DNA of 64,000 bases from Rotaria socialis (Eukaryota; Rotifera; Eurotatoria; Philodinida; Philodinidae). Positions 21,676 through 32,962 of the stretch are shown here, in pieces. The stretch lies in NCBI GenBank assembly GCA_905331475.1, contig CAJNYU010003438.1, positions 1 through 64,000 of the forward strand, read 5' to 3'. A program made the translations under genes and the position numbers. The notes below the pieces were generated by a model. It searched no databases. It worked only from the letters and a program-made list of their open reading frames with translations, and had not been told where the DNA came from. How positions within the stretch are numbered: position 1 is the stretch's first letter; each line of letters opens with the position of its first letter.

Positions 21676-22626
21676 ATGAATTCCTATGAATTATTCTCTC
21701 ATCCAGATCGATTTTCATATCGCGCTCGTTTAATATCGGGTGCAACATTCGTTTTTATTTCATGTCTAGCATTAACTTACTTACCACCATTTTTATTAAC
21801 TTATTATACAGGTGAATTTTGGACACAAGAATCTGTTTATAGTGAACAACCACGTCTTAGTAATAGAACAAAATATATTCTTATAGTTGATAATGATAAT
21901 GTGAATAATTATAATTTTTTTCTATCATCTTATTCAACATTGAATAACAATTTGAAAGACGTGCTTCTTTCTGGATATGAAACTGAATCATCATATGACA
22001 TTGATGGTGACGGTTTACTTGATCAATTTCGTATATCATTTAATTTAATTTTTCCACAGACGAGTGTTGTTATTCGTAATATTAATATTTGGTTAATATT
22101 TGAATATGAATTAAGTGATAAACAACTCGTTAATATGGAAACAATGGCACTTATAAATATTGTTCCACCTTCAACATTTACTCCAAGTAATAATAAGAAT
22201 CTAACTGTTTATGGTCAACTAATATTTGAGCAACGACAAACAGTAAGAGATTCTGGCTCTGACAATACATATAATAAAGCAATTATTAATGCAACAAGTT
22301 CAACATCAACACCTGATCTTCAATCGATTCTTGATGAGTATTTTACACGAAAATATTATACATCATATGAAACGCAATATACATGGATAACACCTCAAAC
22401 GACAGTTGTTGCGAATACGGTAGCAATTAATGTTGTTGTTAATATTGGAAGACAAGCAATTCTATATACACCAGGATTTTGGCAACAATTTAAATGGGGT
22501 TGGATACAATATATATGTGTACTTGCGCCATTTCTGATTGTATTCGGTCGATTGAAATTATTTGTTTTTTCGAATCATCTTGTACTAACATTGTTTCCCT
22601 TGCCATATCATCAACATAAAGCGTAG
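21676..22626 (+). CDS. TMEM231: Transmembrane protein 231 (ciliary transition zone, MKS/B9 complex)
   Basis: TMEM231 belongs to the B9/MKS module of the ciliary transition zone, which gates membrane proteins into cilia. The 316-aa product is intronless and matches the human protein in length. The start MNSYELFSHPDRFSYRARL corresponds to the family's conserved N-terminus (xYELFSHPxxxxYRAxL). TM1 lies at about residues 22-44 with TYLPP; a lumenal domain follows (FWTQESVYSEQP, DIDGDGLLDQFRISFNLIFP), and TM2 lies near residues 278-300. The DGDGxxD turn suits the acidic linker seen in the family. AG at 21669-21670 ends 5 nt before the ATG, a possible leader splice acceptor. Bdelloids are heavily ciliated, so the gene is expected. 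Confidence 0.93.
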   Translation: MNSYELFSHPDRFSYRARLISGATFVFISCLALTYLPPFLLTYYTGEFWTQESVYSEQPRLSNRTKYILIVDNDNVNNYNFFLSSYSTLNNNLKDVLLSGYETESSYDIDGDGLLDQFRISFNLIFPQTSVVIRNINIWLIFEYELSDKQLVNMETMALINIVPPSTFTPSNNKNLTVYGQLIFEQRQTVRDSGSDNTYNKAIINATSSTSTPDLQSILDEYFTRKYYTSYETQYTWITPQTTVVANTVAINVVVNIGRQAILYTPGFWQQFKWGWIQYICVLAPFLIVFGRLKLFVFSNHLVLTLFPLPYHQHKA

Positions 22627-24119
22627 ATGAAACATTCATGCATTTCCAATTCTTTTTTTTTCTAGTTGAATTTTGTTTGTTTTTTAAATTTACAGAAGAA
22701 AAGAAATTAAACAGAACTTTGCAAAAGTGGCGCTAGGTTTCAAAACACATGTAAAGATACGTATGTGGATTCATTTTTTTATCTAAAGAAATTCTTTTCG
22801 CTGATGACTAACTAAAAATCTATCGGGAAATATTTCACTACATATACTATACAAAAAAATTCGATAATAGTTTCTTCAGTACGAACTGTATCTTCGATAG
22901 AGTTTTCTTCTTGAAGCTGATTATTTAATGATTTTAGAAGAATTTTTTTTATCAATTGAAATCAATTTTGAAGTTCAAAGTAAGTTGTAAGAATATTTTC
23001 TCATATGTATATTTGCACTCGATCATATTATTTTACGGCGCGGGTTTGAATGAAACTCAAAATTTTAAAATGAAATACTCCATTTAAGACAGTGAATATT
23101 GAACGCGAATGATTGTGAGAAACGAGAGGGAAAAGTGTGGAGGCTATGTGCTTTGAAAAAATATGCCTAAAATGAGTTATTCATTATTATGATTTTCCTT
23201 TCTCTCTGTTCGGTTTTGTAGCACGTACTTCGATGAAAACGCGAATTTGTCACATTGAAAGCTCTATAACTCAATGAAAATGGAAGTCAGATATATATAG
23301 AGGAGTAACACATAAAACCCGTGCAAAATAGCCAACCCTGAAAAAAAAACTAATGAGGTAACTTCAACTTAAATCTCAATCTTAGCACCACTTGTAATTT
23401 ATTCATATTGACAACATGTAGAAAGTTAACACTTTTCCTTGGTACATAAAGAACGATGAATTATTAGAACAAGAACCTTCGCCAACATATAATCAAACAA
23501 AATCTCATTAATCTTTACGATCTACATAGACGCCCCTAAATATCAATGGTAGAACTATTATAACCATTTTTAGGTACACTGATATTATGTGCTATTAATA
23601 ACAATAGAAAGCCAGCGCAAGGTTATATATATCGTTTTTTGTTTACTATGTCTGTACGAATGATAAAACTGTATGTGATCAAGAGATAGCGATTAATTGA
23701 ATTCACTAACCAATTATTCAACATGTGAACTTAATCAAAACCTTTTGGGTTTTCATTTAGAATATCAAGTATTAGCCTATGTGAAACATTTGACTTTTTT
23801 TTGTTTAAGTCATTCAATGATCCTATTCATTTTTATTCTACGTATATAAAAAGCTAATTCTGATCTATTTATTTAAAATATCAATTCAGCTTTTGTAGGC
23901 GTTTCACTTTGCACAGGTGATTTGACATATATACATATTCAGTCGTTTCGAGTATAAGAATTATGAAAAAAAAGAAAAAAAAGAATAGAATAACGAAGTA
24001 CGGCGAAAAGAAAAATGTCATATGAGCTTAGCAATGCGTTACTATCGATGGTGAATCTTGTCCTTGTTTCTAATACATAAATCAACATATAACAGAAGAT
24101 TTATTCATTTTTAAAATAT
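22627..24119. other. Gene-less convergent intergenic region
   Basis: Lies between TMEM231 and the FAM43-like gene, whose 3' ends face each other. AT-rich, with no open frame of note, no repeat array and no RNA gene recognised. Confidence 0.45.
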
Positions 24120-24915
24120 CTATCTTCGATAATATTCCGATGGTTTAATTGATCTTTTATCGGATAATATTGAATCGTAATCAAAACTTTGACGACTACT
24201 ACTATGTATTGAAGCATCTTCATAATTTCTTACAACGGCTCGAGCTACCATAGGTCCATTAAGTTCATTCTGTTCATAATTATCAATTTGTTGTCTGTCT
24301 TCAAAATTATTAAACGATCGTTGATCGGGATGATTTCGATATGAAAAAGAGTTATTATTTAATTGCTGTTGTCGCACTATAGTATCACATACCGAACAAC
24401 GTGTTGATAGATTTGGTGTTAAATCAACTGGTCGTTTTTGTACAGAGCGATAAGATTCATAGAATACTCGTGCTAATAATTCAGTAAGTAATCGTGATTG
24501 TTTACTTGTTCTACAAAGTACAACATGACACTCAAGTTGAGTAGAAATTGGTGAACGAGAAATCCATGCGAATAGACGACGATGTAAAGGTTCAGCAACA
24601 CAATAGGATATATTTTCAATGGCATCGGTCCAAGCTATTTTATATGTTCCATTCGCTATTTCTTCATATATACATAAACCAAATCGATCTATTGATATAG
24701 CACAACGATTATACTGTGAACCTTTGTTGGTTCGTTTCCATAGAGTTTTTGCAGGTTCCTTGAAAAATAAAAATGAGTTTCATTTGGAGAAAATCCAAAA
24801 CAAACTGTTTACTTACAATCGCTATGCCTACTCCATGTGAATAGGGTGATGGTGTTTTACCTAAATATTTAACTGATTGTAGAGAATCTTCACTTCGAAG
24901 TTCACTTTCGTTCAT
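24120..24915 (-). CDS. FAM43-like PTB/PID-domain protein
   Basis: Probable cytosolic adaptor with a phosphotyrosine-binding (PTB/PID) fold. Two exons, 24915-24817 and 24758-24120 (58-bp intron, phase 0), give 245 aa. The domain starts with VKYLGKTPSPYSHGVGIAI (15-33), where YLG is the usual first PTB strand. It continues WKRTNKGSQ, RCAISIDRFGLCIYEE, YKIAWTDAIENISYCVAEP and LFAWISRSP, then ends in a long amphipathic helix LLTELLARVFYESY. FAM43A/B show the same order (W(L/T)DAIE-ISYC, FAWxxR), so this assignment is preferred over Numb or Disabled. The C-terminal 85 residues are Q/N/S-rich and disordered. It starts 339 bp from the R-SNARE gene on the other strand, so the two may share a promoter. 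Function in rotifers is unknown. Confidence 0.8.
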
Positions 24916-25254
24916 GTCTTTTTAAGAATGACAAACGATTAGATTCTTTTCTTTCATCAATTTTATATCATCGAATATCTTATTGGATGGCCTTTGGGTT
25001 TTTTCTTTTCTTTTCTTTCTTTTTTCTTTTCATTGATCCTAAAGTAAAGCTTCTCTCGAGGAAATCAAACAACTGATGAAGATGATGATGATATAAAGAT
25101 ACAAAACATAGGACACGAATAGATGCAAGTATATAATTTGTAAGTAAAAGAAAAGAATAAAGCGGGACTAAAGATAGGTAAGAGGCGCGCACAAGGCTAT
25201 TTAAATTCGTATTATGTATATATAAATTGGTGAATAGACATTGACAGATGATCG
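24916..25254. promoter_or_regulatory. Bidirectional promoter region, FAM43-like (-) / R-SNARE (+)
   Basis: A 339-bp divergent spacer that must hold both promoters. A TATA-like TATATAAA at 25219-25226 lies about 30 bp upstream of the R-SNARE ATG. The other half is pyrimidine-rich, with a TTTTCTTTTC tract near 25001-25030. The function is inferred from arrangement only. Confidence 0.4.
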
Positions 25255-27064
25255 ATGAAATTCTGTTTCCGTCTTCGATTACGAAAAAAAAATCAATTTA
25301 AGAAATATAAAAAATCTTCTTACATTGTTAATCTATTCAATCATTATGATAATCATAAGCAACAACAACAACAACAACAACAACAACAGATAGAAATGCC
25401 TCTTAATGAATCTAATCAATTATCTAATAATATGACGTATGTTAATGACAGTGTTGTTGTGGTTGGTGGTGGCGATCAAGGAACACTTCATAGACAAATA
25501 CCAACACCTATTGATGAAAAACAAATTGCCAAAGCACAAGATAAAGTTGATAGATTAATGAGTATTATTGCAGATACATACGAAAGAACTTTAGTTAGAA
25601 ACATCCGTCTTGAAGAACTCGATATGAGATCAACAGATTTATTTCGTGATGCTGAAAAAATGAAAAATATGGCACATAAAATGCATGATAAATTCTTTTG
25701 GGAAGATAGTAAGTTTTATAGAAACCATTCAGATTCTCGAGCTATCGAATTTGAAATTATCAAACACAGCTGCAAAGAGTTATTCTTCAGTATAACTTGT
25801 CTTGTTTAAAGATAACAAATGAAACATGATTCGATATGTGCTTCCAGGGTAGTACACCCTTTGGATAGAGATAGTACTAAAATCAAACTGCAGCCTAGTT
25901 AGTCAAGAATAGCGTATAGAAATATTCATTCGTATTCCTACAATAATTGGATCTCGGGCAATTGTCGTGAAATTAGAGATTATACGACTGTTCTTAGGAA
26001 ATTAATAATAAATAGAAGTGTTACCCTATTTGATAGAGAAAACATGTTTTGAGATCTGTTTGTTCTAACTCTATCCAGATTTATCACTGTTATTTGGTTA
26101 GCAATGCTTCTAAGTAGATATCAAAATCTTTACAAAAGGGATATTACAAATGAAATCATTTTGAATAATTACTCACGCATCGTCAACTTCCGATATTCAC
26201 AGAAAACTTTGTTTGCTACCACGCCCAGAATTAGTTATCAGAGAATCGATTATAATCTAGACTTTATTGGTGGTCATTTATCATTCTGACTTGATAGTTT
26301 TTTTTAAATATTTATTCAGCATTCCGTTTCCTTCAATGTAGAAAAAATTCAAACATTACGCTCAGTCAATTTACATAACTATTTCTACTTTTTCCTCTTA
26401 TTCTATAAAAACAACATGATAAATTATCTCATCGTTTTGATGTTTCTCTAACAAAAGTTTTCCATGGTTAAATACATTGTTCAAAGGTTTCTTTTTTTTA
26501 TGAATTTTTCAATAAGAGATTTTCTAATTGTTGAAGTTTTGTTAGAGTAAGCAAATAAGATCATACAACTTGTTTTTCCCTCTTGAAATATTTCTTTTTA
26601 CAGTACCCTGGTTCCTACCTGCTCCCTAACGAGTTACGGTATCCCAGATAAACATGTTGCATTATGAACAATTTCCCTACCCATTTTAATTTCATGTTTA
26701 CCGAGTCTTTATTGTGTAATTGATTGTTCTAATCGGAATTTTATAAATCACCGAATAAACTAATATGTTTGTTCCGTTTTGTTCCCGTCTTAATTATTAC
26801 CTCTTTTCCATTATTCTATACGTGCTGTTATAGTCTGACCTTTATTCGTGATAGTAAAAGAAAAAATATAGCTCAGCAAAGGTTCAAAATAATCCCTATT
26901 TTATTGTTTTTATTTTATTTATCACGAATACTAATCTCAGAAAAAGTAAATTTTTAATTATCTATTTAGAATATTGCCTAATCCTGCTAATTGCCTCAAT
27001 ATCTGCAATTGTACTTGGTGGTCTTCTTGCTCTAGTATTCGTACCTAAAGTAACAGGCAATTGA
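25255..27064 (+). CDS. VAMP/synaptobrevin-like R-SNARE
   Basis: Tail-anchored vesicle SNARE that pairs with Q-SNAREs in membrane fusion. Exons 25255-25708 and 26970-27064 (1261-bp intron, phase 1) give 182 aa. The SNARE motif spans about 91-150 (KAQDKVDRLMSII...DKFFWED) with the zero-layer Arg at 115 (LVRN). The second exon encodes the membrane anchor (about 153-177) and ends FVPKVTGN. The N-terminus is odd: the first ATG gives 47 extra residues that are basic and then poly-Gln (CAA repeat 25360-25389). An in-frame stop (25249-25251) precedes it. A second ATG at 25396 (MPLNESN) would give a 135-residue protein, closer to VAMP length. I cannot tell which is used. VAMP4/5/7 or VAMP1-3 assignment is not possible by eye. 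Confidence 0.82.
25709..26969 (+). other. Long intron of the R-SNARE gene
   Basis: 1261 bp between the SNARE-motif exon and the membrane-anchor exon, against 50-70 bp for most introns here. I see no nested gene or clear repeat; small frames at 26104 and 26769 have no recognisable features. Confidence 0.6.
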
Positions 27065-27229
27065 ATCTATGTAATCTCTTTGTTTGTGTTATTGTCAATT
27101 TTTTTCTATATACTTGCATGAGCTTTTGCTCATCACGTCTGTGTCAATTCAGATACAAGTTCTTTTTTTTAATTGTGAATAAGAAATAAAAAGAAGGAAA
27201 GAATTCATCAAACAAATAAATAGTTCATT

Positions 27230-29008
27230 TTAATCCATTTGGTGACTTCCCGATGTTGCTATTAATGCATCTTTCAGTTGATCATACATTTCACGTTGAT
27301 CATCACTCACACTATCTTCGTCAATTGAATTAAGTAAATCGAGACTTGATCGATCACGCTAAAAATTTTCGAATATATTCATTTACATATTCTCATTAAG
27401 ATTTATTTCGACTTACAATGTCTTTAACTAGCGCTAATGATGGATATTTTTGCAAGAGATTCAATGCTATTGCATATTGACGATTGTCAATAGCATTATG
27501 TAATGATGATGAACCTTCAACATCTCGATAAAGTGCAATGTTTTTACGATCGGACATCATCGTGTCAACTGTTTGTGTATCTCCGTCTTTAATTGCTTGT
27601 TGTAATTGTTTTACTTTTTCCTAGAAAAAGAAAGTCGATGTGAAAGAATTTTTCATGTTGACATTTAATTCAATGTGTACGCTGACATCAAAACCTTTGG
27701 TTCTTCTAGGCACTTGTGAATTTGCTGAGTCTCTATAAAACTAGTACTGCGAATTTTAACGATACAGAGAAATGAGTCTTCTACAAACGATTCTCACTTT
27801 GATAAAATACTGAAAAGGTTGTGTTTCCTGGAAATAAAATATTCCTTTTTTCGAGTCTCTATTTAAATTCTTTACGTAAATTACGACTACTGTGAAAATT
27901 CGAAATGATCAATATTTGCAGTAGTTATTCATTACCAATAATTGAGGTATGTCAACATTTATGAATTCATTTGTATCTTCATCACTATCTTCAATTGTTT
28001 TTAATTGATTAATGATCTCTGTGTAGCCACATAAAACTAAATCATTAATAGCTTTTGTATTTCCATTTTGAAGTAACAGAATACAGTAGGAATCTAAATG
28101 AAAGATTTTGTTTTCCTTTATATAGAGAAAACAACAGTGTTTTTACGAACCAATTTGTTCAACATTTTCTTGAAAACCAGCGTCAAGTGCAACGTCACGT
28201 GGTGTTTTCCCGTCAGCATTACGTGATGCAATTGAATGATAATTATCTCGAAGCAATTCCAAGAGATTGGCATCTGAAAAATATATGTATTTCAAAGAAA
28301 TGTATCATTCGTTTGCTTTGTTTTCTATTAACTTTTAACAGCAGCTTGTCGATGAAGTTCTGTTTCACCAAATTCAACAACAAATATATCATCTTCTTCG
28401 CGTACAGCAGGTAATGCCGGTGGTTGACTTGCTAATTCCTTATGTCTATAGGCAACGATTCATGTTCTATGAAATAAATATTATTTCTTTTTTTGTTTGT
28501 CTACCGTTTAGCTAATTCTTCAGCTTCTCGTTTACGTCTTTCTTCAATTTCACGTTGTTTTTGTTCAGCTTCTTCTTTTTCACGTAGAGCTCGAATTTCA
28601 CTTTTAAGTTGAGCACGACGTAATTTTTCTTCTTCAACTTGTTGCCGTTCCAGTTCTAATTGTTTTACATCGTCTTCTTTCTATTCGAAAAATAGCAGAA
28701 GATTTAGTTTAAGTTTAGTTAAAACACAAAAGCCGCAAAAATTGAATTTTACTTTTTTTTGTGCGCGTGTATTTTCCGCTTGCTTATAGAGATATGTAGC
28801 TAAATATTCAATCGGATCATTTGGACGACGTTCAACAATCTCTGATAAGCCCCGAATTAATGCTGGTCCTGTAATTAGAAATTAATTATAGATTAAAAGA
28901 AAAAGCGAAATTCATGATTAAAAACTTACCAACAGTAGATGTTAAATATTTTGCTTCAATTGAATTTGGATCTGGCGCTGGACGACGCCCAGAGTTGGTT
29001 CGATTCAT
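27230..29008 (-). CDS. DPY30-motif, coiled-coil and ankyrin-repeat protein
   Basis: Eight exons, from 5' to 3': 29008-28930, 28868-28753, 28680-28505, 28445-28333, 28273-28151, 28093-27936, 27620-27417 and 27358-27230; phases agree and give 365 aa. Residues 27-55 form a DPY30 motif (GPALIRGLSEIVERRPNDPI, then EYLATYLYK), a dimerising helix pair that binds amphipathic helices in COMPASS and in ciliary radial-spoke proteins. Residues 63-124 are a highly charged coiled coil (EEEKLRRAQLKSEIRALREK). From about 150 onward there are degenerate ankyrin-like repeats (FGETELHRQA, NADGKTPRDVALDAG, GSSSLHNAI). This combination suggests an axonemal scaffold rather than a histone-methylation factor; that is inference. 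It ends 165 bp from the R-SNARE stop, on the opposite strand. Confidence 0.82.
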
Positions 29009-29977
29009 TTTTTTTACAAAGCGAAATAAGCAACGATTGAATATAGAGAATTTCTTCTTCTTTTTTTTAATGTTTTATTGTAACAATCAGCCATTCATGC
29101 CTCTTAGCATCACTTAGTTACGGACAGAGTAAAAATGCCATAACTGATTTTTTTTCTGTTTCTATTTCTGATTTATGAGTGGCGTCGCTGTTGTCAGTTA
29201 ATGTGCTGCCACGTTCTCTATTCTAGGGCATGCCGAAGATTCTATATACTAAATACAAGAACTACAATAAAAGAAGCACATTGTTTTTAATGTTTTTCAT
29301 AAAAGAAATCTGATATCTTGTGAAACTAACAAGTTGCGCACACATATATATATATATTAAGTAAACCTGTCAATGATTTTTGAATTGTATGATCAAGTAT
29401 AGTGATTGATTAACATCTTAACTTCTATCAATAACAAAACGATGGATCACATATCATATTATTTTACAATGAAATATATTTCTATTGATATCTATTTCAC
29501 CTGACTTAACATCACTTTTTGATAGAAATTATCTTCAATTTGTATTTTATTGTTATCTTATCAGTATCCTGTAAATTCATGACGAGCCAACGTTGTATTT
29601 CTTTCATGAGTAATTCTTTTCAATGTTAAAAGTTTACTCGCTAACGTAAGTTCTACCTCATGAAAGAGTTTGTTTGCCGTGATTCATGCCAATATGACAA
29701 TGAGTAATAAAACTATGTTTGATATCACAAGAAGATTTTTTATCTTTTTTGCAATGAAATTCTTCGTAATGGTTGGATTCAATTAGAATAGGAAAAGGAG
29801 TTCTATGGAGACGATGTGCTATTCAGATACTTGTTGATAGCTACTATTGAGAATTCGTTTCTGGCGTATATACCGAACAGTATTTATCATTAGTTTGCAG
29901 ACGAAATGGACCAATTTTCGTTATATTTTTTCACAGATTTTTTAAATGATATTTTACAAAAAAAAACTATTAAAAAA
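29009..29977. other. Gene-less spacer
   Basis: About 1 kb between two minus-strand genes. It must contain the DPY30/ankyrin promoter and the downstream end of the B-box gene. A short TA tract at 29343-29358 is the only feature seen. Confidence 0.4.
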
Positions 29978-31036
29978 TTAATTAAAAATACGTATGGAAT
30001 CACCTGGCATCAATAATCTTATTAGTATTCGCCAAGGAAACGGACACATGTTCAATTCTATAGGAATATTACAAATTTTTCGAGTCCGATGATGTTCGAA
30101 ATGAATTTGTAGATTATCACAATCTACTGTTAATGTTATTTTATCACCTGTTTGAATTACTAAATTATCATCTCCACCTTCATGTTCACCATTAATAATA
30201 ACATAATCGAGATTCCACCATCCATAAATCGAACGATCGAATGGAAAAGAAGCTTCATTTGATGCTGAATGTATGCCGATAAACACATTTTTAATGCCTT
30301 TTTTTTCAATTAGAAATGAAATCGAATGTTTTCCAGATGAATAATTATTTGAACCAGTGATTTGTGATAGTCCAGCACGATAACTTAAATGTGCAACAAC
30401 ATATTTGTCTTCGGATAATCTACACGGTCCATACATTGGTACAAAATATTCCGGAATCAATTCCATCGATTGTTCTGAAGTGTAGCTATCTGTTTCTGAT
30501 ATGGAGTTTGTACATAATGATTGTTGTTGTCGGTTTTGTTCAATAATTTTAATTCCATAAATTGTTGACGAAAGTTTATTATCTTCTACAATTTCTATTT
30601 TAGATGGATGCTCAACTGAATATCGAAGATCAGATATTCTTTTAGCCCATTTTTCAAGTTCAAATTCTGTGTAATTATCTGCGTCTGCATATGTTTGAAA
30701 GTCTCTTGTGATTTGTCTGATTGAAATTTCAACATCCATTTTTAGCGGCAGTAATTTTTCCTCAACATCTTTTCGCGCATTTTCGGCAATTTCCTGAATT
30801 TTTCTCATTGATCTTTGTTCCCAATCATAAATATTTGACAGAAGTGATTGCTTAAAATTATCTTTATTTATATCGTTTTGTAATAATTCAAATTTTTCTT
30901 GAAGATTATCCATCTGTTGAGCGAGATGTAGTCGATGTTTTACAAAATGTGACATAGAAAATGATTTGTTACATCCATGACACTTTGCAACGCAAACAGC
31001 TTTTCTACATTTTCCACAATGTTGTTCCTCTGCCAT
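29978..31036 (-). CDS. B-box zinc-finger / coiled-coil / SPRY-like protein
   Basis: Single-exon 352-aa protein. The N-terminus has a compact Cys/His cluster (C7, C10, C15, C19, C22, H30, H34, H37) with B-box-like spacing. A helical coiled-coil region follows (about 36-130: LAQQMDNLQEKFELLQNDI and beyond). The C-terminal 150 residues resemble a B30.2/SPRY-type beta-sandwich (YGPCRLSEDKYVVAHLSY, SIYGWWNLDYVIINGE, GDKITLTVDCDNLQIHF). The order resembles TRIM proteins without the RING finger, so ubiquitin ligase activity is not expected from sequence. B-box proteins of this kind appear to be expanded in bdelloids, from general knowledge. The ligand or partner is unknown. Confidence 0.75.
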   Translation of the reverse strand: MAEEQHCGKCRKAVCVAKCHGCNKSFSMSHFVKHRLHLAQQMDNLQEKFELLQNDINKDNFKQSLLSNIYDWEQRSMRKIQEIAENARKDVEEKLLPLKMDVEISIRQITRDFQTYADADNYTEFELEKWAKRISDLRYSVEHPSKIEIVEDNKLSSTIYGIKIIEQNRQQQSLCTNSISETDSYTSEQSMELIPEYFVPMYGPCRLSEDKYVVAHLSYRAGLSQITGSNNYSSGKHSISFLIEKKGIKNVFIGIHSASNEASFPFDRSIYGWWNLDYVIINGEHEGGDDNLVIQTGDKITLTVDCDNLQIHFEHHRTRKICNIPIELNMCPFPWRILIRLLMPGDSIRIFN

Positions 31037-32962
31037 TGCTATTAATTCTACCGTTAAGATTGTGCGTAATGTGGCACTATTTATATATTGCTATCTTTTT
31101 AATTTTATGATGTCAATAAAAATCGTATGCTTAATATTATTACGTACCTACGAAAAATAAAAACAGAGAACAGAAAATATTCAATATTGACAGCGAACGT
31201 GGTTAAATGAAAATGAGAAGTCAGTTTTTTGCTTAAAAGTATGCACAAATATGAAAGAAAGAGTAAAAAGCATATGGATGAAAGTGATGATATTGCGTAA
31301 AAATATGCAGTAATAACGTAATAATACAATGGGTTATATATCTCGACTCAAACTATCTTGGCAAAAATTCCCAACATAATTTAATGAAGAAAACTTGCTT
31401 CGGTATACAACTATATTGCAATTGCTATCGAAGTTTCAATAAAATTATAGATACAAAATAAGAGTATACTGTGCATCAATAAAATGTATTTCTATTCGAA
31501 ATATTTGGTGAGTGCAAAATCATAAGATCAGTGAAAATTAAAAATAAACCTTTAACGAAAATTTAAAAAACGCAAACTGACATTTCATGCCAAACACAGC
31601 AAGCAGCGTTTTCCTTTCTGTTCTTCATACAGTTGTTTACTATTTGTTTTTCCAGTTGTAACCATGTCTTTAGTTTTCATTTTGACTCATCTTATAAAAA
31701 GACACTCACTTTCATCGATGCACATTATTCTCATTCTTTATTCTATTTTAAATATATCGATATAATGATAAAAAATTTCGATAAATTGAAAATATAATTA
31801 CATCATTGGCAATTTTTCTGGTCATGAATCACAAAAATCGAAACGGATAGATTGCACCACAAGAACCACAACTTAATTACATGACGCGAAATAAAAACAA
31901 TCACTGTTCGTTTGAGAGAATTTAGGATGATCAGAATCTAATCGATTAAATCAATGTCGAACTATCAGTTACTTACGACAGGAATCATTTTTCTCTATAG
32001 CTTATCTCTATTGTTTAGCGTAAATTTTATTTCAGTGGTAAAATCGAAATATGCCATTAACAAACCTTGGTTGTTGAAGACGATGATGTACTACTGTGCT
32101 TTTCAATACGATTGATAGTTTCTTATATATGTGTTAGTCTCATCATAATAAATCATGTTAAGTTATTAATGTGGCATGCCAAACCTTACCCTTCGTTATA
32201 AAAGCATACTACGAAAAAGCATGTTTTTGTACTGCTTGATAGAAAATTTCTTTCGTGATAAACGTTGCTGCATACGATTTTTGTAGTCTTTCATGCTTGT
32301 CAATAGAGAAAATTAAAATACAAGCTCACATATGATAACATCAAGAAATTTTTTATTTTATTGAAAATAATTTCTACCATGATATCTATAGATCATTTTG
32401 ATGAGCTGGCAAAAGATAAAATTAATTTTAATTCTATAACTCCTTGTTAAAGTAGTATAGAAGAAAAATACAGGTGTTTTTCTATGAGCGTACATATTTT
32501 CTTGTCATTGATTTTCTTTATACCTGTCGGACAGATATAATATATAAAAAATTTGAAAAAAAGAACAAAATATACTATAAATTAATCGAGTGAATTCGTC
32601 ATTAAATTTACAATTATAAGAAAAGCTGAGCATCAGTGGAAAACATGAATATATCATTTATTCAATAGTGAAATCAGATTCATGAGATATTGACCACAGA
32701 AATTTATAAAAAGATTCTTTTACTCGGATTAAATTGGCACATTGACTATTGTTTGATAGACGATACAAGACTGAGCCCTGCCATCAACCATCTGACACCC
32801 ATAGTATCATATAGAAAAATGAATATTTCCCATAAACAACAACAACAACAACAGTGGCACTGCAAAAAAAATAAATCAGATGGTGCATCTCTCACTCGAT
32901 TAAATTTCACTAATAGAAGAAAATAAGAGAAACGAGTATATTTGCTTGTTATTCAGAAAAAA
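31037..32962. promoter_or_regulatory. Divergent intergenic region, B-box protein (-) / NHL protein (+)
   Basis: About 1.9 kb, AT-rich, no supported gene. It must hold two promoters. A CAA-repeat-bearing 78-codon frame (32690-32926) just upstream of the NHL gene lacks recognisable features and is probably 5' leader or non-coding. Confidence 0.4.

Noticed and set aside
28055-28414. 119-codon plus-strand frame
   Set aside because: Antisense to phased ankyrin-region exons of the DPY30 gene; it crosses their introns.
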